Shown here piece by piece: positions 7,078 to 12,766 of a stretch of DNA of 14,065 bases. The notes under the pieces were generated by a model, which was given only the letters and a program-made list of their open reading frames with translations, had not been told where the DNA came from and ran no database searches. A program made the position numbers and the translations under genes. Every line of letters starts with the position of its first letter. Position 1 is the stretch's first letter. This stretch comes from Methanomassiliicoccaceae archaeon (GTDB taxonomy: Archaea > Thermoplasmatota > Thermoplasmata > Methanomassiliicoccales > Methanomethylophilaceae): the NCBI GenBank assembly GCA_009776695.1, contig WRNI01000016.1, positions 4,129 through 18,193 on the forward strand, written 5' to 3'.

Positions 7078-7314
7078 TTAATCCGCAATTATCTGCCAAA
7101 TGGCCACCACGACCACCACGACGCCAAAGATCGCCGCGATCAGCGCGATGATATCCTTGTTGTTCTTCATGTAATTAACAAGTCCGAACAAAAGTCCGAT
7201 CAATCCCAGGAGCAATACGCCCACGGGACCGTCCACGAACAAGATTATCAATCCGATCGCGCCCGCGATTATCGCGACCAACGAACTGTCCTTCAATATG
7301 TCCTCAGCAGACAT
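7078..7314 (-). CDS. Small hydrophobic membrane protein, unknown function
   Basis: A 78-residue protein, nearly all membrane-embedded: a short polar start MSAEDILKDS, then hydrophobic segments at about 11-27, 29-46 and 54-75, separated by VDGP and by NYMKNNKD. It is rich in Gly, Ile, Val and Leu, as in small integral membrane proteins; no family is recognised. The frame is open up to 7368, but I chose ATG 7314 because TTTATATG (7336-7343) lies about 26 nt upstream and the extra 18 residues (with Cys and Tyr) do not look like part of the protein. It converges with the deaminase gene and is divergent from the small gene at 7394. Confidence 0.65.
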   Translation of the reverse strand: MSAEDILKDSSLVAIIAGAIGLIILFVDGPVGVLLLGLIGLLFGLVNYMKNNKDIIALIAAIFGVVVVVVAIWQIIAD

Positions 7315-7335
7315 AAGACGAGTATCGCATATGTA

Positions 7336-7343
7336 CATATAAA
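7336..7343 (-). promoter_or_regulatory. TATA box of the 78-aa membrane-protein gene
   Basis: Minus strand TTTATATG, centre 25-26 nt before ATG 7314; supports the short start and a leaderless mRNA. Confidence 0.6.
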
Positions 7344-7393
7344 GACAGCGTTCAATCGGAACATTCAATTATCGAACAGTTTCTAAAACACGA

Positions 7394-7603
7394 ATGTCAA
7401 AAAGTGAGACCAATTTATTTCTACTGCTTCTTTGTTCGCTTATGATAATGGCGGATAAAGAGGGTTGGGAGAACAGCCGTACATCTGCTAACCTCCTCAC
7501 AGTCCACGATCTGAAAGAGATTCACAGCCGTCTCATAGATACCGGTCACAAAGATGAAATTGTCTCATGGCTTGAGACCGTCGTTGTGAACCTTATTCAC
7601 TGA
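7394..7603 (+). CDS. Hypothetical small protein (69 aa)
   Basis: No family recognised. The sequence starts MSKSETNLFLLLLCSLMIMADKEGW and continues as a soluble, mostly helical-looking protein ending HKDEIVSWLETVVVNLIH. The LFLLLLCSLMIM stretch (about residues 8-19) is short for a membrane anchor and has no clear signal-peptidase site. Support for a real gene: an AT-rich element TTCAATTATCG (7364-7374) is centred about 25 nt before the ATG, the spacing seen for most other promoters here, and its 3' end meets the convergent gene with an 11-nt overlap. Support is modest. Confidence 0.45.
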   Translation: MSKSETNLFLLLLCSLMIMADKEGWENSRTSANLLTVHDLKEIHSRLIDTGHKDEIVSWLETVVVNLIH

Positions 7604-7835
7604 GCAGTCTCAGTGTCTCTTTGTTCTCAGACATGGACTCGTCCAGCCAGGCCATGTTATCCGGGCTCATCAAGGATGCGCCGACCGGTTTCTCGACAGG
7701 TATTGAACAAGACGCATTCCGTCCAGCATACGTCTGCTGTGTAGAGGAATTGTCACACATGATCGCATTGTCCCGTGTCATCTGCATTACATGTTGCCCC
7801 CCTTTATTTCCCGGAACGGATATCCGTCCGGGCAT
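7593..7835 (-). CDS. Hypothetical small protein (80 aa), own TATA box
   Basis: No family recognised. From ATG 7835 it reads MPGRISVPGNKGGQHVMQM, a polar Asn/Ser/Thr-rich middle with three Cys, then PVEKPVGASLMSPDNMAWLD and an acidic helix-like end (ESMSENKETLRLLSE). The frame is open up to a GTG at 7877, but the strong AT box TATTTAAATATC (7856-7867) is centred 26 nt before ATG 7835, so I take 7835 as start of both mRNA and protein. A near-perfect 23-bp palindrome (7810-7832) begins right after the start codon. The 3' end overlaps the convergent 69-aa gene by 11 nt. The acidic C-terminal helix is reminiscent of small antitoxin-like or partner-binding tails, but that is only an impression. Confidence 0.5.
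   Translation of the reverse strand: MPGRISVPGNKGGQHVMQMTRDNAIMCDNSSTQQTYAGRNASCSIPVEKPVGASLMSPDNMAWLDESMSENKETLRLLSE
7810..7832. promoter_or_regulatory. Near-perfect 23-bp palindrome just after the start codon of the 80-aa gene
   Basis: Arms CCCGGA/TCCGGG flank the perfect core CGGATATCCG, with one unpaired base. It occupies +4 to +26 of the predicted leaderless message. It could be an operator for a dimeric repressor or an RNA hairpin blocking translation; it also encodes PGRISVPG. Confidence 0.45.
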
Positions 7836-7855
7836 CGCGGCTACGTTGCATACGA

Positions 7856-7867
7856 TATTTAAATAAT
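7856..7867 (-). promoter_or_regulatory. TATA box of the 80-aa gene
   Basis: Minus strand TATTTAAATATC, centre 26 nt before ATG 7835. Confidence 0.6.
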
Positions 7868-7988
7868 TGTTCCTCACAGCGTCATAAGGACTGTTTTTTC
7901 AGGTAAAGGACGAATTCAGATTTTTGAGAGCTACACGAATATCAGAAAAACGTGTGTGAACCATCATCATGATAACGCATCGGACCGC

Positions 7989-8052
7989 CATTTACTCTAT
8001 CATTTACTCTATCATTTACTCTATCATTTACTCTATCATTTACTCTATCATT
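7989..8052. repeat. 12-bp tandem repeat, five perfect copies plus 4 bp
   Basis: Plus strand CATTTACTCTAT repeated at 7989, 8001, 8013, 8025 and 8037, then CATT. On the minus strand the unit is ATGATAGAGTAA, so each copy is a complete ATG-ATA-GAG-TAA mini-frame. The stop codon of the regulator gene (TGA 8050-8048) lies inside the first copy read on the minus strand. There are no spacers, so this is a minisatellite, not CRISPR. Confidence 0.95.
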
Positions 8053-9412
8053 CGCGTTTCCACATAATTTTCCGTGAACCTCTTTTGTCTGGCCCCTCTC
8101 TCGATATGACGCCTTTCTCCGTGAGTGTTTTCAGCATTCTACTGACCGTGGCTTCGCCCACTCCTAAATGTTCGGCGATTTTGGCGATGGTCACCTTCGC
8201 ATCTCGGTCAATGAGCTGACACAACTTCATTTCTATAAGCGTTAGGTTTGCAGGAAGTCCGTAGGATTCAATAGATGGAGTATGCATCGGCGGCCGCTTG
8301 AACGTCACCGTGAAGAAATAATCCGATTCGAATGTCGGAGGTTCAAGGCCCGCCTCTTCCATCAGGTCCCGGATCTTGTTTATTCCGGTGCCCATTTTCT
8401 CTATGTATCCTGCACGGTACAGCATATCCACAACGGTCTTGTTACGTAGTACACTTCTCGTTCCCAACTCATCTATGGTCAATCCTTTAGGCAAACCGCC
8501 GGGGTTATGCACGATCACGCGGTCATCGTATATTTCCACCATGATGTTGGCTCCCTCTTCAAAGTAGTCACGATGGGCTGCTGCGTTGGTAATGGCCTCT
8601 CTCAAAGCCTCCTCGGGCATCTCCAGTGTGTTTATGCGCTGTACCCCTTCGAACTCATGTCGTACCCGTAGATTTTTCCATAGGAACTTGACCGCGTTGT
8701 CTATATTGTCAAGCATGCCTTCGTTGTAATCTCCCATGTCGATAACTTTGGATTTGCTTGTTCCTTTGAACAGGGCGCACATTATCTTCGTGTAACAGAA
8801 CTCAGGATCATCGTTGTTGTCGCGGAAGAATAATGCTCCGGTGTTGGTGTAAACGAGTTCGCCGCCCTCTAATTCTTTAGCGCAATCCAGATGAGTCAGC
8901 ACACGGTCGCGGGGAAGCGAAGCGTCTATCTTGGCTTTCTTGATATATTTCTCATATGCTTTATCGATGAAGTTATCTTTGACGGGGAAATTCCTTCTAA
9001 CTTTTATATCGTAACGAACGGCGTTCTCGGACTGCATAAACTCCATTATACCATCGCGATCAAGTTTTTGCGTGTTTGGTCCGATGCGTATATAGAAACC
9101 GCCGGCGCACATGTACGGTTTATCGTCACCTTCGTGCACTGCGATCACAACAATATTATCATGAACTTCGAGACTTGTCCTCGGTCTCGGTTGTATGTTG
9201 TTTATGGTATCTTGGATATTCGAAAGTTCTGCATTACTCGTGTTGGTCCCGACGACGATCTTTTTCTTATCATCTATCCCTAAGTAAATTTTACCGCCGG
9301 AACAATTGGCAAATGCGCATGCTTCGGATGCAAGGTCCTTATCCCGAGCCCTTTTGAATTCTACTTTGTAGCCTTCTCCTTCGCTCAGGATGATATCAAG
9401 ATCCTTGATCAT
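8048..9412 (-). CDS. AlbA_2 (Schlafen-like) ATP-binding protein with C-terminal winged helix, putative transcriptional regulator
   Basis: Member of the broad group often labelled RecG-like transcriptional regulator (COG2865 style). From ATG 9412 (454 residues) it has an AlbA_2/divergent AAA-4 domain at about 8-125: YKVEFKRARDKD, then FANCSGGKIYLGIDD with the Gly-Gly turn. A second, GHKL-like ATPase region follows, with ALREAITNAAAHRDY and later IVHNPGGLPKGL and YIEKMGTGINKIRDLM. Residues about 385-450 form a winged helix (TIAKIAEHLGVGEATVSRMLKTL) ending KIMWKRE. Such proteins are common in accessory regions and are linked to regulation or defence; the ligand or target DNA is unknown. A GTG six bases upstream (9418) is an alternative start; TATA spacing fits either. 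The gene has no co-directional partner and ends in a 12-bp repeat array. Confidence 0.88.
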   Translation of the reverse strand: MIKDLDIILSEGEGYKVEFKRARDKDLASEACAFANCSGGKIYLGIDDKKKIVVGTNTSNAELSNIQDTINNIQPRPRTSLEVHDNIVVIAVHEGDDKPYMCAGGFYIRIGPNTQKLDRDGIMEFMQSENAVRYDIKVRRNFPVKDNFIDKAYEKYIKKAKIDASLPRDRVLTHLDCAKELEGGELVYTNTGALFFRDNNDDPEFCYTKIMCALFKGTSKSKVIDMGDYNEGMLDNIDNAVKFLWKNLRVRHEFEGVQRINTLEMPEEALREAITNAAAHRDYFEEGANIMVEIYDDRVIVHNPGGLPKGLTIDELGTRSVLRNKTVVDMLYRAGYIEKMGTGINKIRDLMEEAGLEPPTFESDYFFTVTFKRPPMHTPSIESYGLPANLTLIEMKLCQLIDRDAKVTIAKIAEHLGVGEATVSRMLKTLTEKGVISREGPDKRGSRKIMWKRE

Positions 9413-9435
9413 TGTCACGGGCTCCGTTATTGTTC

Positions 9436-9447
9436 GGGATTATATCC
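9436..9447 (-). promoter_or_regulatory. TATA box of the AlbA_2 regulator
   Basis: Minus strand GGATATAATCCC; its centre near 9442 predicts transcription from about 9416, beside the ATG at 9412. Confidence 0.55.
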
Positions 9448-9592
9448 TGCTTATTGAAATATGTTGTCAAATATGACGAAAAACGCATCGTCGTTGAGAT
9501 ATTTTTATGAAGTCTTAATACGGAGATATCATACATCACGGTGTGTTTTATTTCGGCGGGCGGCCGATCATTTCGATGCTGGATAGGAGGAG

Positions 9593-9700
9593 TCCCGACT
9601 CCCAGATTTGAACCGGGGATCTGCTGATCTCTGCGGCTGTATCGGAAATTCCGAGAACCCTCTACAGTCAGCCGCTATGGCCAGTCTAAGCTAAGTCGGG
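9593..9700 (-). tRNA. tRNA-Tyr (anticodon GTA) with 33-nt intron
   Basis: Exon 1 is 9700-9662 and exon 2 is 9628-9593 on the minus strand. The acceptor stem CCCGACT/AGTCGGG pairs over all 7 bp with C1-G72 and discriminator A73, the identity elements of archaeal tyrosine tRNA. The D stem is GCTT/TAGC (one mismatch), the anticodon stem GCTGA/TCAGC, the loop CTGTAGA with GTA at 9665-9663, and the T arm CCCGG-TTCAAAT-CTGGG. CCA is not encoded; CTCC follows. The mature tRNA is 75 nt. A strong TATA box lies 28 nt upstream. Confidence 0.95.
9629..9661 (-). other. Archaeal tRNA intron at position 37/38 with bulge-helix-bulge motif
   Basis: The 33-nt intron interrupts the anticodon loop after G37. 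A bulge-helix-bulge can be drawn: exon CTGT (32-35) pairs with intron GCAG over 4 bp (one G-U), with 3-nt bulges AGA on both sides holding the splice sites. Inside the intron TCGG-AATTT-CCGA forms a hairpin. The tRNA splicing endonuclease would remove it. Confidence 0.8.
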
Positions 9701-9720
9701 CAGACTTGGATAAAAGATTG

Positions 9721-9734
9721 CCTATATATATTTT
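9721..9734 (-). promoter_or_regulatory. TATA box of tRNA-Tyr
   Basis: Minus strand AAAATATATATAGG, centre about 28 nt before the first tRNA base; the most canonical box in the window. Confidence 0.7.
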
Positions 9735-9803
9735 GGCGGACAAAGGATGTGCGGAAGATGTTACGCGCATAAGGTAAAAATGCCGTATGTTCGGTTCAAC
9801 GGG

Positions 9804-10550
9804 TCATCCGATGTACCGCATCTGCTCTTTGCTCTGGCCTTCCGCGATCTCTTTTATTTTCGATGTGAACTCGTCCACCTGCTGCGAACGTTCGTCAAGT
9901 TCTTTCATATCTACTTCAATACCCAGAATATCGGTAAGAACTTTCAGAAGGACTGCAGAGCTTTTCGGGTCGACGAAGTAACCCGACGTCTCGCCCATCA
10001 GGCATACGGCGTCAATTTCCTTAAGACGGCTCATGCCGAGCATCAAACCGCTCGCTCCCGCGATCCCGGCGCTCGGTTCTCCCGGAACGAAGACGACGCC
10101 GTGCTCCTCCAGTTCGGGTTTGAGCGATATCGACGATACGGCGCCTAATACCCTCGGACTTTCGACCACGTTACCGGTGCCGTACCCGCCGAGCGTGAAT
10201 ATCTTTGTGACGTTCATTGTGACGGCGATGTTCATTATCTCGTCGGCAAGTTCGAACTGTCCTTCCGGTGACATCCCCTGGAAATCGCCGAGCAGAAGGA
10301 CAAGGTCGCGGCCGTTGACATTCTTTACGTAATATAATTCGTTGCACGCGAGACGCGCGACGCAGTCTTCGTCAAGTGTCACCTGCGGAGGAAAATGTTT
10401 TGAATATATCTCCGCAAATTTCACAGCATTCAGTTCTTCCGCGAGATGGTCCGCCGCTATCTTACCGACATTGCCTACGCCCGGCAATCCTTCGATAAGG
10501 ACCGGCTCATTCAGAACGGGACGTTCCTTAAAGATCACGGTATTTTCCAT
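9804..10550 (-). CDS. PAC2-family protein, proteasome assembly chaperone homologue
   Basis: A 248-residue member of the PAC2 family, which includes the archaeal proteasome assembly chaperone PbaB and eukaryotic PAC2. Typical features: the N-terminal LIEGLPGVGNVGKIAADHL (about 18-36), the repeated Gly loops LLLGDFQG and FTLGGYGTG, VPGEPSAGIAGASGLMLG, and MGETSGYFVDPKSSAVLL near the end of the core. The C-terminus is a charged helix ending SKEQMRYIG; in PbaB-type proteins a C-terminal tail can dock on the proteasome, but this end is not the classical HbYX motif. The gene is last in the translation operon and its ATG lies 23 nt inside nop10. This neighbour order (aIF2-alpha, Nop10, PAC2) is widely conserved in Archaea, hinting at coordinated ribosome and protein quality control. 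Confidence 0.88.
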   Translation of the reverse strand: MENTVIFKERPVLNEPVLIEGLPGVGNVGKIAADHLAEELNAVKFAEIYSKHFPPQVTLDEDCVARLACNELYYVKNVNGRDLVLLLGDFQGMSPEGQFELADEIMNIAVTMNVTKIFTLGGYGTGNVVESPRVLGAVSSISLKPELEEHGVVFVPGEPSAGIAGASGLMLGMSRLKEIDAVCLMGETSGYFVDPKSSAVLLKVLTDILGIEVDMKELDERSQQVDEFTSKIKEIAEGQSKEQMRYIG

Positions 10551-10713
10551 TCTCGCCGTACTCCTCTCTTATCGCTTTTCTGCGGTATTCGCCGTACCTG
10601 TCATCAGGCGAGTACTTCGCGGGCAACGCCGTTATTGCCGGAGAACCGCATCCGCACACGTCGTTCATTGTGTATTCGCCGCACACCGAACATTTTTTCA
10701 GGATCGACGGCAT
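10528..10713 (-). CDS. nop10: H/ACA ribonucleoprotein subunit Nop10
   Basis: Small structural subunit of the H/ACA RNP, which with Cbf5, Gar1 and L7Ae makes pseudouridine in rRNA. The 61-residue protein starts MPSILKKCSVCGEYTM and has CGCGSPAITALPAKYSPDDR followed by YGEYRRKAIREEYG; the two Cys pairs form the archaeal Nop10 zinc ribbon, and the PxxYSPDDxYGEYRR linker is diagnostic. I chose ATG 10713; a GTG two codons upstream overlaps the aIF2-alpha stop and adds residues not seen in the family. The aIF2-alpha stop (TGA, 10718-10716) is 2 nt before this ATG, and the last 23 nt overlap the PAC2 gene, so translation is tightly coupled. Confidence 0.95.
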   Translation of the reverse strand: MPSILKKCSVCGEYTMNDVCGCGSPAITALPAKYSPDDRYGEYRRKAIREEYGENGKYRDL

Positions 10714-10715
10714 GG

Positions 10716-11498
10716 TCACTTGCTCTCACGTTTAAGGACGGCCTCGCCGCCCGCCTTCACGAGATCGTCTATTACCGCTGATGAGACAACTTTCATAACG
10801 TCTTCTGCTTCCTTGTAATCGTCGGCGGTTATGACGAGCCTGTATCTCGGGGCGCCGACATACTGCATCGTAACGTTGGAATCCTTCGCCGCCTTCTCGC
10901 CCTTCTTCATCGCGTTCTTTATCAGATCGACGCCGTTCGGCGCCGATGAACGCAATTCAAGTATGCCTTCTATCTGCACATACGGTAACGTGACGTTCTC
11001 CGCCGCAACTTCAATGAAAGTGTCGATCCACTTGCCCTTGAACTCCTCTCTGAACTCATCCGCGGCTGCGGCCACCGCTTCGAACGCTCCGTATAACGTC
11101 TCGTACGTTTCCAAGACCTTGTTGCCGAACGAGGCGTAGGCATCGTCGACGGAGACCGATAACCTTTCGGCGATTATCTCCATTAATTTTTCTGCCTTCT
11201 TCTCGTTCTTCCACTGCTGTATCTTCTCTCTCTTCTGATGCTCGTTCACTGACTTCAGAGAAAGGTCGATATGACCTTTCGATGAGTCAACGCCCAGAAC
11301 TTTGCAGACTATCTTCTGCCCTTCCCTTATGAAATCCCTGATGTACTTTACCCAGCCGGTGGTCACATCCCTGACGTGCACAAATCCTTCTTTCTCGTCA
11401 TATTCGTCAAGCGTTACGAAAGCACCGAAGTTCTTTACGCTTTTGACAGTGCATACAACAAGTTCGCCGTCCTCGGGAAAACCTTTGGCCCTTGACAT
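10716..11498 (-). CDS. Translation initiation factor aIF2, alpha subunit
   Basis: Alpha subunit of the heterotrimeric factor that brings initiator Met-tRNA to the small ribosomal subunit. The 260-residue protein has an N-terminal S1/OB domain (about 10-85: GELVVCTVKSVKNFGAFVTL, then EGFVHVRDVTTGWVKYIRDF, and KVLGVDSSKGHIDLSLKSV), a helical middle domain (about 90-175), and a C-terminal alpha-beta domain (about 175-260: APRYRLVITADDYKEAEDVM) that contacts the gamma subunit. Length and order are normal. Its ATG shares one base with the stop of rps27e (TGATG at 11500-11496), so it is translated by coupling or reinitiation. Confidence 0.97.
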   Translation of the reverse strand: MSRAKGFPEDGELVVCTVKSVKNFGAFVTLDEYDEKEGFVHVRDVTTGWVKYIRDFIREGQKIVCKVLGVDSSKGHIDLSLKSVNEHQKREKIQQWKNEKKAEKLMEIIAERLSVSVDDAYASFGNKVLETYETLYGAFEAVAAAADEFREEFKGKWIDTFIEVAAENVTLPYVQIEGILELRSSAPNGVDLIKNAMKKGEKAAKDSNVTMQYVGAPRYRLVITADDYKEAEDVMKVVSSAVIDDLVKAGGEAVLKRESK

Positions 11499-11665
11499 CA
11501 GCCGACCACCTCAAGCACTTCGCCCTTGATCTCTCCCACGCCGCCTTTCGGCACGATCAGGGGCGAACCGCATACGTGGCAGGTGACCGCGGTGGCAGCC
11601 CGTCTGAATCCGATCTGCTCGTTGCCGCAGTCACGGCACCTTATCTTTATGAAATCGTTGACCAT
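11498..11665 (-). CDS. 30S ribosomal protein S27e
   Basis: A 55-residue zinc-ribbon protein of the small ribosomal subunit, easily missed because of its length. It reads MVNDFIKIRCRDCGNEQIGF, then a segment with VTCHVCG, and ends GEIKGEVLEVVG. The two CxxC pairs (Cys10/Cys13 and Cys29/Cys32) hold the zinc, and LIVPKGGVGEIKGEV is typical of the archaeal C-terminus. A good Shine-Dalgarno sequence GGAGTGAT lies 4 nt before the ATG and includes the stop codon of the preceding rpl44e; only 4 nt separate the genes. Its own stop overlaps the aIF2-alpha start. Confidence 0.95.
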   Translation of the reverse strand: MVNDFIKIRCRDCGNEQIGFRRAATAVTCHVCGSPLIVPKGGVGEIKGEVLEVVG

Positions 11666-11669
11666 TTGA

Positions 11670-11948
11670 TCACTCCGTTAGTTCGAATTTCTTTGCTCTC
11701 AGGCACGGTTTCACGTGCGCTTTCTTGCATGTCTCGCATCTGAATCTGATATTGATCCTTTTCGTGGGCTTCTCTCTGCCTTCCGGCTTCGGCCTCGGGA
11801 AACCGCCGTAACCTGCGGTCACCTTTCTGAATCTTCTCTGACCCCATTTGAGCTCACTGGCCTTTTTCTTCTTGACCCTCTCCACATCGTGCGATGTGTG
11901 GGTCTTGCAGTACGGACAGTAGGTCTTTATGACTCTGGGCTTCTTCAT
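11670..11948 (-). CDS. 50S ribosomal protein L44e
   Basis: Large-subunit protein near the E site, found in Archaea and eukaryotes (eukaryotic eL42). The 92-residue protein starts MKKPRVIKTYCPYCKTHTSH with the first Cys pair (Cys11, Cys14), has the conserved basic segment GYGGFPRPKPEGREKPTKRI in the middle, and the second pair in FRCETCKKAHVK. Length is normal. It is first in the operon: a strong TATA box at 11991-12000 gives a leader of about 22 nt that carries GGGGTGA 7 nt before the ATG. Unlike most other genes here, the operon head therefore has a real leader with a ribosome-binding site. Confidence 0.97.
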   Translation of the reverse strand: MKKPRVIKTYCPYCKTHTSHDVERVKKKKASELKWGQRRFRKVTAGYGGFPRPKPEGREKPTKRINIRFRCETCKKAHVKPCLRAKKFELTE

Positions 11949-11990
11949 TATATATTCACCCCTATAGGGAACAACGTTGCTAATAACGAT

Positions 11991-12002
11991 GTTATATAAA
12001 AA
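11991..12002 (-). promoter_or_regulatory. TATA box of the rpl44e-rps27e-aIF2alpha-nop10-PAC2 operon
   Basis: Minus strand TTTTTATATAAC, predicting transcription from about 11970 and a short leader with Shine-Dalgarno GGGGTGA before ATG 11948. Confidence 0.65.
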
Positions 12003-12010
12003 GGCTCACT

Positions 12011-12050
12011 TAACAATAAAATAAGAATACCGTTGCGGGAATGTTCCTGC
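12011..12050 (-). terminator. Terminator after rpiA
   Basis: Read on the minus strand, a stem of 7 bp with one G-T pair (GCAGGAA/TTCCCGC, 12050-12035) is followed by the T-rich tract TTCTTATTTTATTGTTA (12027-12011). It lies between rpiA and the next operon's promoter. Confidence 0.5.
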
Positions 12051-12091
12051 GCGCGGCGTGACCCTGCTCCGTGCCGCGTCTGAGTGTACGC

Positions 12092-12766
12092 TCACATCAT
12101 CCGTACGTTACCGTCCGCAGACGAGATCACGACGGCCGTCGCCGTGTTAAGGAAAAGGCCGTTGTCGACGACACCGGGTATCACGTTGATGCGTGACTCA
12201 AGGAAGAACGGATTATCTATTGAATCGAATTTACAGTCGTAGATGTAATTGCCGCTGTCCGTTATGAACGGCTTGCCGTCCTTAACGCGGAGCGCCGCAT
12301 CGCACCCCTGCCTCTCCAGCGCCTTCTTCGTCTTGCTGTGGCCGAACACAAGAACTTCAACGGGAACGGGACATTTTGTACCAAGTTTTTCCACAAGCTT
12401 AGAATCATCGATGATTATCACTTCCGACGCGGACGCGGACGCAACTATCTTCTCCCTTAGAAGAGCGCCGCCCAATCCTTTGATGAGATTCATTTCAGGA
12501 TCGACCTCGTCGGCACCGTCGATGGTCACGTCGATGCGATCGACATCGTCAATACTGACGATAAAAATGCCGCATTCCCTCGCAATCCTTTCCGTCTCCG
12601 CGGACGTCGCCACGCATTTTAATCTGAATCCTTTTTTCACAAGCTCGCCGACGCGCTTTATCGCATAATACGCTGTAGATCCGGTACCAAGACCGACCGT
12701 CATGCCGTCCGCGATAAAATCGTCCACCGCTTTCTCGGCCGCCGCCTGCTTCGGGTTCACCGTCAT
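12092..12766 (-). CDS. rpiA: Ribose-5-phosphate isomerase A
   Basis: Interconverts ribose-5-phosphate and ribulose-5-phosphate, feeding nucleotide synthesis and, in archaea, riboflavin and other ribulose-5-phosphate products. The 224-residue length is standard. Seen motifs: GLGTGSTA (25-32, phosphate loop), TSAETERIA, DGADEVDPEMNLIKGLGG (83-100, catalytic Asp residues) and ALLREKIVA with the catalytic Glu/Lys region. The final NPGVVDNGLF-like segment (here NVIPGVVDNGLFLNTA) is also present. ATG 12766 overlaps the stop of the upstream creatininase-family gene (ATGA at 12766-12763), so the two are cotranslated. A compact terminator follows. A short GCGGAC-type triplet repeat gives ASASAS near residue 110 and looks harmless. 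Confidence 0.96.
   Translation of the reverse strand: MTVNPKQAAAEKAVDDFIADGMTVGLGTGSTAYYAIKRVGELVKKGFRLKCVATSAETERIARECGIFIVSIDDVDRIDVTIDGADEVDPEMNLIKGLGGALLREKIVASASASEVIIIDDSKLVEKLGTKCPVPVEVLVFGHSKTKKALERQGCDAALRVKDGKPFITDSGNYIYDCKFDSIDNPFFLESRINVIPGVVDNGLFLNTATAVVISSADGNVRMM

Noticed and set aside
7621..7866. 81-residue plus-strand frame opposite the 80-aa gene
   Set aside because: No promoter-like element at the right distance before its ATG, while the opposite strand has an exactly spaced TATA box.
7989..8052. CRISPR array
   Set aside because: The unit is 12 bp with no spacers and no cas genes nearby; it is a minisatellite.
7956..8219. Plus-strand frame containing a repeated HLLY peptide
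   Set aside because: Only the translation of the 12-bp repeat plus the antisense of the AlbA_2 gene.
9593..9600. att-like duplication of the tRNA-Tyr 3' end marking an integrated element
   Set aside because: No second copy of the tRNA 3' sequence was seen in the window, and no integrase gene is present.
9593..9701. tRNA starting one base earlier with a GCCCGAC acceptor stem
   Set aside because: It would leave a G-A mismatch at 1-72 and wrong D-stem spacing; CCCGACT/AGTCGGG pairs fully and gives C1-G72, A73 as expected for archaeal tRNA-Tyr.
12418..12445. GGACGC triplet-like repeat inside rpiA as a regulatory repeat
   Set aside because: Encodes an in-frame ASASAS run within an intact, normal-length RpiA; nothing suggests a function at DNA level.
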